38,048 nucleotides of DNA from assembly GCA_945861755.1 (NCBI GenBank), contig CAMAVQ010000022.1, positions 1 through 38,048 on the forward strand. Direction: 5' to 3'. Position 1 is the first letter of the stretch. Each line of letters opens with the position of its first letter. This document shows, piece after piece, positions 34,271 to 38,048 of this stretch. Under the pieces are notes generated by a model. The model was not told the origin of the DNA. It saw only the letters and a program-made list of their open reading frames with translations, and searched no databases. Position numbers and translations under genes: made by a program. This DNA comes from Gemmatimonas phototrophica. GTDB taxonomy: Bacteria > Latescibacterota > UBA2968 > UBA8231.

Positions 34271-35029
34271 TCAGTTGCGGGTGATCTTCAGGCCGGCAGC
34301 GGCTTCCCGGTCGACGATAAAGGTGCAGTCGGGATGGTCTTGCAGCAGACTGGCAGGGCAATCGGGGCTGAAGGGACCCTCGACGGCGGCGGCCACAGCG
34401 GCCGCCTTCTTGGCGCCGGTGGCCAGCAGCAAGAGCTGGCGCGCCTCGCGGATGGTGCCGATGCCGGCCGACAGAGCGCAACGGGGCACCTCGGCGGGGT
34501 CCTTGAAGAAACGGCCGTCGCTGTTGGCGGCGATGGTGCTGGGCGTCAGGCTGACCAGGCGGGTGCGGCTGTCCACCGAGCTGCCCGGCTCGTTGAAGGC
34601 GATGTGGCCGTTGCCGCCGATGCCCAAGAGCCATAGGTCCACCCCGCCCACCGAGAGAATCTTGGTCTCGTAGGCCTGGCATTCGAGCGCAGGATTGGTC
34701 GCCCGGCCGTTGAGCACCTGGGTGTTCCAGGGCCGGATATCGACCTGTTTGAAGAGGTTGGTGTTCATGAAATAGCGATAGCTCTGGTCGTGGTCCCCGT
34801 CCAGGCCCCAGTACTCGTCGAGGTTGAAGGAGCTGACCTTGGCGAAGCTGAGCTTTTCTTCCCGGTGCAGGCGCGCCAACTCGGCATAGGTCTGCTCGGG
34901 CGTGGAACCAGTGGCCAGGCCGAGGACGGCGCTGGGTTTGGAGCGGATCAGCGCCGCAAAGATCCCGGCAGCGCTACGGGCCACGCTCGGGGCGTCGGGA
35001 CAGACAATAACCTTGATATTTCCCGCCAT
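34271..35029 (-). CDS. nagB: glucosamine-6-phosphate deaminase
   Basis: Converts glucosamine-6-phosphate to fructose-6-phosphate and ammonia, the last step of amino-sugar use. 252 residues, single domain. Motifs: LGLATGSTPEQTYAELA, SSFNLDEYWGLDGDHDQSY with the catalytic Asp, and LLGIGGNGHIAFNEPGSS with the catalytic His. No allosteric C-terminal extension is seen, as in the Bacillus type. It is the first gene of the seven-gene minus-strand run, with a promoter at 35065-35093, and diverges from the DUF4954 gene across 186 bp. The fusion protein at 29005 holds a second, divergent NagB-like domain. Confidence 0.96.
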   Translation of the reverse strand: MAGNIKVIVCPDAPSVARSAAGIFAALIRSKPSAVLGLATGSTPEQTYAELARLHREEKLSFAKVSSFNLDEYWGLDGDHDQSYRYFMNTNLFKQVDIRPWNTQVLNGRATNPALECQAYETKILSVGGVDLWLLGIGGNGHIAFNEPGSSVDSRTRLVSLTPSTIAANSDGRFFKDPAEVPRCALSAGIGTIREARQLLLLATGAKKAAAVAAAVEGPFSPDCPASLLQDHPDCTFIVDREAAAGLKITRN

Positions 35030-35064
35030 GCCGCAACTCTCCCACTAAGAGGTTTGAGGCAGAC

Positions 35065-35093
35065 AATGTAGAAAATGCCCCCTGCCGTGTAAA
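35065..35093 (-). promoter_or_regulatory. sigma-70-type promoter of the nagB run
   Basis: On the minus strand TTTACA (35093-35088) and TACATT (35070-35065) are separated by 17 bases. The predicted start gives a leader of about 30 bases to the nagB ATG at 35029. Confidence 0.5.
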
Positions 35094-35108
35094 GCGCTGC
35101 GTCTATGC

Positions 35109-35136
35109 TTGACAGCGACCTGTGGGGGGATAATCT
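35109..35136 (+). promoter_or_regulatory. sigma-70-type promoter of the DUF4954 gene
   Basis: TTGACA (35109-35114) and TAATCT (35131-35136) are separated by 16 bases. The leader would be about 75 bases. It diverges from the nagB promoter; the two -35 elements lie 15 bases apart, so one regulator could control both. Confidence 0.6.
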
Positions 35137-35215
35137 TTCAACCCTTGGATGGGGTAGCATCCGTCTCTCGAAGAATATAGAAGAGTGCCATGGCTCCGGC
35201 CAGAGGAGAACTCCC

Positions 35216-37162
35216 ATGAGCAAGCACCGCGCCTTGACCAGTGCCGAAGTCGAGGTACTTACGCGTGCCGGCTGCACGGCCGAGGACTGGGCCACCGTCC
35301 AGGTGGGGGCCGGTTTTGACCCCCACCGGGTGCAGCGCGTCCGCTTCTGGGGTCAGGTGCGCCTCGGCAGCCTGCAGGGCCGGGTGGTCCTCGACGGCGG
35401 CGTAGAGTTGCCGGCCGAACTGGCCGACGCCACCCTGGTCAACTGCACCCTGGGAGACGAGGTGCGGGTGACCCGCATCGGCAGCTACCTGGCCAACTAC
35501 GACCTGGGCAACCGGGTGGTGATCAGCGACGTGGGCTTGATGGCCACCGGGCCAGGGGCCACCTTTGGCAACGGGGTAGAGGTGGAAGCGGTCAACGAGG
35601 CGGGCGGACGGCAGTTCCCCATCTTCGCCGAAATGTCGAGCCAGTTCGCCTATCTGTTGTGTATGCACCGCCACCATCCCGAGCTGATCGCCCGCTTGGA
35701 GGCCATGGTCGCCGCCTATGTAGATAAAACCAGATCCGACCGGGGTCAGGTGGGCGATGGCGCGATAGTGACCCAGGTCTCCTCGATCACCGACGTGAAC
35801 ATCGGCCCTGCCGCCCAGGTGCGCGGGGCCCTGCGCCTCCACAATGGCACCCTGCTCAGCGAGCCCCCGGCCCCCGCCCAGGTGGGCGCCGGGGTGGCTG
35901 CCCAGGATTTCATCATCGGCGAGGGTTCGTCGGTAAAGGACGGGGTGGTGCTGAGCCGCTGCTTTGTCGGCCAGGGCGTACAACTGGGCAAGCAGTTCTC
36001 CGGGGAGAACTCCCTCTTCTTCGCCAACTGCGAGGGCTTCCATGGGGAAGCCTGCTCGGTCTTCGCCGGCCCCTACACCGTCACCCACCACAAGAGCACC
36101 CTGCTGATCGCCGGCCTCTATTCCTTCTACAACGCCGGATCTGGCACCAACCAGAGCAACCACATGTACAAGCTCGGGCCGGTGCACCAGGGCATCGTGC
36201 AGCGGGGCAGTAAAAATGGCTCCTTCTCGTACATGCTCTGGCCCACGGTCGTAGGCCCCTTTTCGGTGATCATCGGCAAACATCTGGGCAACCTCGACAC
36301 CAGCGAGCTGCCCTTCTCCTACCTGACCGAAGTGGGCGGCGAGAGCATGCTCACCCCGGCGATGAACATGCACACCGTGGGTGTGATGCGCGACGGGGAA
36401 AAGTGGCCGGCCCGCGACCGGCGCAAAGGCACCGTCAAGCGCGACCTGATCCATTTCCCGGTGTTCAGCCCCTACCTGGTGCAGAAGATGATCCAGGCCG
36501 AGGCCCTGATGACCGAGTTACACGCACAGACCCCCCGGGAGGTGGAGCAGGTGCGCTACAAGGGGGCTTTCATCAAACGCCTGCTCTTGCGCCCCAGCGC
36601 CCGCAGCTATGCCTCGGCCACCGACATCTACCTCAAGGGCAAGATCCTGGACCGCCTGGCCCCGGTGCGCGACCAGGGCCCCCAGGCCTGGCGTCAGGCC
36701 CTGGCCGATACCGGCAGCTACAGCCAGCAATGGGCTGACGTGGGGGGCATGCTGGTGAATCGCCAACGCCTGCAGGAACTGACCGGGGCCGTCGTTACCG
36801 GCCGCATCGCCGACCTGGCCCAGTTCCAGGCCGCCCTGAGCCAGGTCCACGCCGCCTACGACCAGGACGAGTGGAGCTGGGTGCGGCGCACCTTTGCCAC
36901 CCGCGAGGGCGTGGAGGTGGACCAGTTGGACGAGGCCGCCCTCGTCCAACTGGAGGCCGAGTACAAGAAGCTGTCGGCCAGCTACCTCAAGAAGGTCCTG
37001 GCCGATGCCGAGAAGGAATTCGATCCGCTGGCCATGTTAGGGTACGGCGCTGACGGCGACGAGGCCGCCCAGGCCGCAGATTTCGCCGCAGTGCGGGGCA
37101 GCTTTGCCGGCAACCCCTTCGTCAAACAGCTGCAGGCCAGGCTTGCCTCCCTGACGGGTTGA
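35216..37162 (+). CDS. DUF4954 family protein, left-handed beta-helix-like
   Basis: 648 residues with no signal peptide. The region from about 40 to 400 has irregular hexapeptide-like turns typical of left-handed beta-helix acyl- and nucleotidyltransferases: DATLVNCTLGDEVRVTRIGS, NCEGFHGEACSVFAG and YTVTHHKSTLLIAGLYSFY. The pattern GSGTNQSNHMYKLGPVHQG and FSVIIGKHLGNLDTSELPFSYL is what I recognise as DUF4954, found in Bacteroidetes and relatives. The C-terminal 200 residues are helical and charged. No function is established. The ATG at 35216 follows AGAGGAG; an in-frame ATG at 35105 lies inside the promoter. Its divergence from nagB suggests a role in amino-sugar or nucleotide-sugar metabolism. 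Confidence 0.82.
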   Translation: MSKHRALTSAEVEVLTRAGCTAEDWATVQVGAGFDPHRVQRVRFWGQVRLGSLQGRVVLDGGVELPAELADATLVNCTLGDEVRVTRIGSYLANYDLGNRVVISDVGLMATGPGATFGNGVEVEAVNEAGGRQFPIFAEMSSQFAYLLCMHRHHPELIARLEAMVAAYVDKTRSDRGQVGDGAIVTQVSSITDVNIGPAAQVRGALRLHNGTLLSEPPAPAQVGAGVAAQDFIIGEGSSVKDGVVLSRCFVGQGVQLGKQFSGENSLFFANCEGFHGEACSVFAGPYTVTHHKSTLLIAGLYSFYNAGSGTNQSNHMYKLGPVHQGIVQRGSKNGSFSYMLWPTVVGPFSVIIGKHLGNLDTSELPFSYLTEVGGESMLTPAMNMHTVGVMRDGEKWPARDRRKGTVKRDLIHFPVFSPYLVQKMIQAEALMTELHAQTPREVEQVRYKGAFIKRLLLRPSARSYASATDIYLKGKILDRLAPVRDQGPQAWRQALADTGSYSQQWADVGGMLVNRQRLQELTGAVVTGRIADLAQFQAALSQVHAAYDQDEWSWVRRTFATREGVEVDQLDEAALVQLEAEYKKLSASYLKKVLADAEKEFDPLAMLGYGADGDEAAQAADFAAVRGSFAGNPFVKQLQARLASLTG

Positions 37163-37215
37163 AGGTCTATTTCCCATTTGACAAAATCGCCCCGTACCTT
37201 TTCATTTGTAGCTGT

Positions 37216-37256
37216 AACCTGCACCCCCTGCAGGTTGTTTTCTTTTTTTCTTTTTT
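37216..37256 (+). terminator. rho-independent terminator of the DUF4954 gene
   Basis: AACCTGCA (37216-37223) pairs with TGCAGGTT (37229-37236) around five C, followed by a T-rich run with only two interrupting C from 37238 to 37256. It is 53 bp after the stop codon. Confidence 0.85.
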
Positions 37257-37336
37257 CCCCGCCGTCCCCTGTTGACCCGGATTGACGCCAGATGGCCCGT
37301 CCACCGACGGTCCGCCCTAAGGCCTCGCTAGTGGCT

Positions 37337-37450
37337 ATGGATCGATTTTCCAGCCAGACCGAGTCGGCCTGGAAAATCTCCAAGATCTTCCTAGTGGGTT
37401 TTCTTGTGGGCGAGACCTTTATCCTCCTGCTGATCACCACCCTGCGCTAG
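37337..37450 (+). CDS. possible 37-residue membrane protein
   Basis: A short reading frame from ATG at 37337 to TAG at 37450. A 16-residue polar start (MDRFSSQTESAWKISK) leads to a 20-residue hydrophobic helix to near the end, with a Glu at 26 in its middle and a final Arg. An in-frame ATG at 37292 would add 15 residues. No good ribosome binding site stands before either start, which lowers confidence. Support comes from the membrane-helix pattern and from a terminator that begins 9 bp after the stop. The start region forms a perfect 10 bp hairpin (37344-37378). Not recognised. Confidence 0.45.
   Translation: MDRFSSQTESAWKISKIFLVGFLVGETFILLLITTLR
37344..37378. repeat. 10 bp perfect inverted repeat inside the small frame
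   Basis: GATTTTCCAG (37344-37353) pairs with CTGGAAAATC (37369-37378) around 15 bases. It lies at the very start of the 37-residue frame and could hide its start codon region, or the locus may be a structured RNA rather than a coding gene. Confidence 0.55.
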
Positions 37451-37458
37451 TCGGCAAT

Positions 37459-37500
37459 TGCTGGACCCCCCTGCCTCGGGGGACCGGCAGCCTGTTTTTT
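37459..37500 (+). terminator. second terminator-like hairpin
   Basis: TGCTGG (37459-37464) pairs with CCGGCA (37484-37489) with one G-T pair, then CCCCC (37466-37470) with GGGGG (37478-37482) after an A-A mismatch. Six T follow at 37495-37500 after five bases. The stop codon of the small frame is 9 bp upstream. Confidence 0.65.
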
Positions 37501-37514
37501 CGCCGCCCGCCACA

Positions 37515-37542
37515 GCGGGCAACCGGAGGTCCGGTTGCCCGC
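37515..37542. promoter_or_regulatory. 12 bp-stem hairpin upstream of moaA
   Basis: GCGGGCAACCGG (37515-37526) and CCGGTTGCCCGC (37531-37542) are perfect complements around AGGT. No T-run follows, so it is not a standard terminator. It overlaps the -35 element of the putative moaA promoter and could be an operator or a REP-type element. Confidence 0.55.
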
Positions 37543-37562
37543 CCCCCGGCAATTCCTATATT
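37535..37562 (+). promoter_or_regulatory. possible moaA promoter
   Basis: TTGCCC (37535-37540) and TATATT (37557-37562) are separated by 16 bases, with the -35 inside the right arm of the hairpin. The match is moderate. The leader would be about 35 bases. Confidence 0.4.
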
Positions 37563-37602
37563 AGCTTTCGCTTTTCTCTCACCTTTCGCCATCCCGAATG
37601 CC

Positions 37603-38048
37603 ATGAAGGCACCCGCCACCCGGCCGGCCATCGATCAGTTGGCCCGGCCCCTGAACAGTCTGCGCGTCTCGGTCATCGACCGCTGCGACCTGCGCTGTTC
37701 CTACTGCATGCCCGAGGAGCACTACACCTGGCTGCCCCAGGAGGATGTACTCAGCTTTGCCGAGATCGGGACGCTGGTAGACGCCTTTGTGCTGGCGGGG
37801 GTGCGCAAGGTGCGCCTGACCGGGGGCGAGCCCCTGCTGCGGCGCGGGCTGCCCGAGTTGGTGGCCCGCCTGCGAGAGCAGTCGGCCATTGAGGACCTGG
37901 CACTGACCACCAACGCCACCCACCTGGCCCAACTGGCCGGGCCCCTGCGGCAGGCCGGCCTCGACCGGGTGACGGTGAGCCTCGATTCGCTGCAGCCCGA
38001 GCGCTTCAAACGCCTGGTCCGCCGCGACGCCCTGGCCCAGGTGCTGGA
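37603..38048 (+). CDS. moaA: GTP 3',8-cyclase MoaA (5' part, runs off the window)
   Basis: Radical-SAM enzyme that starts molybdenum-cofactor synthesis by cyclising GTP. The 148 visible residues open with a short lead, then the cluster-binding cysteines 28, 32 and 35 in VIDRCDLRCSYCMPEEHY, followed by VRKVRLTGGEPLLRRGLPEL, LALTTNATHL and VTVSLDSLQPERFKRL, all standard for MoaA. The C-terminal second cluster lies beyond the window. No strong ribosome binding site is seen before the ATG at 37603; an ATG at 37598 in another frame stops after two codons. The molybdenum hydroxylase at 12786 would need its product. Confidence 0.95.
   Translation, partial: MKAPATRPAIDQLARPLNSLRVSVIDRCDLRCSYCMPEEHYTWLPQEDVLSFAEIGTLVDAFVLAGVRKVRLTGGEPLLRRGLPELVARLREQSAIEDLALTTNATHLAQLAGPLRQAGLDRVTVSLDSLQPERFKRLVRRDALAQVL

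Noticed and set aside
37178-37206. TTGACA at 37178-37183 as a promoter
   Set aside because: No usable -10 lies 16-18 bases downstream, and a terminator follows at 37216.
37457-37602. Molybdenum-cofactor riboswitch upstream of moaA
   Set aside because: The known motif has several conserved helices over about 140 bases. Only one long hairpin and a terminator-like hairpin are seen, and the putative promoter lies downstream of most of it.

Overview
This 38 kb window comes from a GC-rich, Gram-negative-type bacterial chromosome. The cell-envelope evidence is two lipoprotein signal sequences, a SPOR protein, an MltD-like lytic transglycosylase and the MreD/PBP2/RodA elongation set. No rRNA, tRNA, CRISPR array, phage or transposase gene was seen. 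Several families (a NagB/PIG-L fusion, DUF4954, three Gfo/Idh/MocA oxidoreductases, a CehA/McbA-type hydrolase) are common in Bacteroidetes-Planctomycetes-Latescibacteria-like environmental bacteria. That lineage guess is an inference of low confidence.

Layout. (a) 1-8510, minus strand: a tightly coupled operon running LytR_C protein, rsfS, mtnA, SPOR lipoprotein, LysM lytic transglycosylase, mreD, mrdA (PBP2), rodA and the start of one more gene. Most junctions are 4-8 bp stop/start overlaps. mreB and mreC are not here. (b) 8655-9614, plus: an ornithine cyclodeaminase/mu-crystallin family protein, whose stop codon lies inside a 108 bp nested inverted repeat. (c) 9772-12688, minus: an operon of an inositol-monophosphatase-like enzyme, a dihydrodipicolinate-synthase-family lyase and a PLP aminotransferase. 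Upstream lie a strong hairpin, a 31 bp palindrome and an orphan molybdenum hydroxylase large subunit (12786-15101). (d) 15221-17537: an Sfp-type phosphopantetheinyl transferase, a RidA-like protein, and an unrecognised gene (16832-17470) that has its own consensus promoter, strong ribosome binding site and strong terminator. (e) 17613-21583, plus: oxidoreductase, D-2-hydroxyacid dehydrogenase, trxB and ksgA/rsmA; the KsgA looks archaeal-type in places. (f) 21633-27697: metallohydrolase, cupin, two Gfo/Idh/MocA enzymes, amidohydrolase and a TerC membrane protein, probably catabolic apart from TerC. (g) 27845-35029, minus: a seven-gene run of nagB, acyl carrier protein, Re-citrate-synthase-like enzyme, ackA, NagB/PIG-L fusion, DUF2294 and cytidylate-kinase-like protein, with a promoter at 35065-35093. 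A DUF4954 hexapeptide-repeat-like gene diverges from it. (h) 37163-38048: a terminator, a possible 37-residue membrane protein, a second terminator, a 12 bp-stem hairpin and the 5' part of moaA.

How the parts may work together (inference). The nagB run can be read as amino-sugar use: deacetylation releases acetate, AckA interconverts acetate and acetyl phosphate, the Re-citrate-synthase-like enzyme would use acetyl-CoA, and deaminases feed carbon to fructose-6-phosphate. The Sfp-type transferase at 15221 could activate the ACP at 34007. MoaA makes the cofactor precursor that the molybdenum hydroxylase needs. The strongest candidates for something undescribed are the orphan gene at 16832 with its shared bidirectional promoter, the seven-gene amino-sugar/acetyl operon with divergent DUF4954, and the 108 bp nested inverted repeat.
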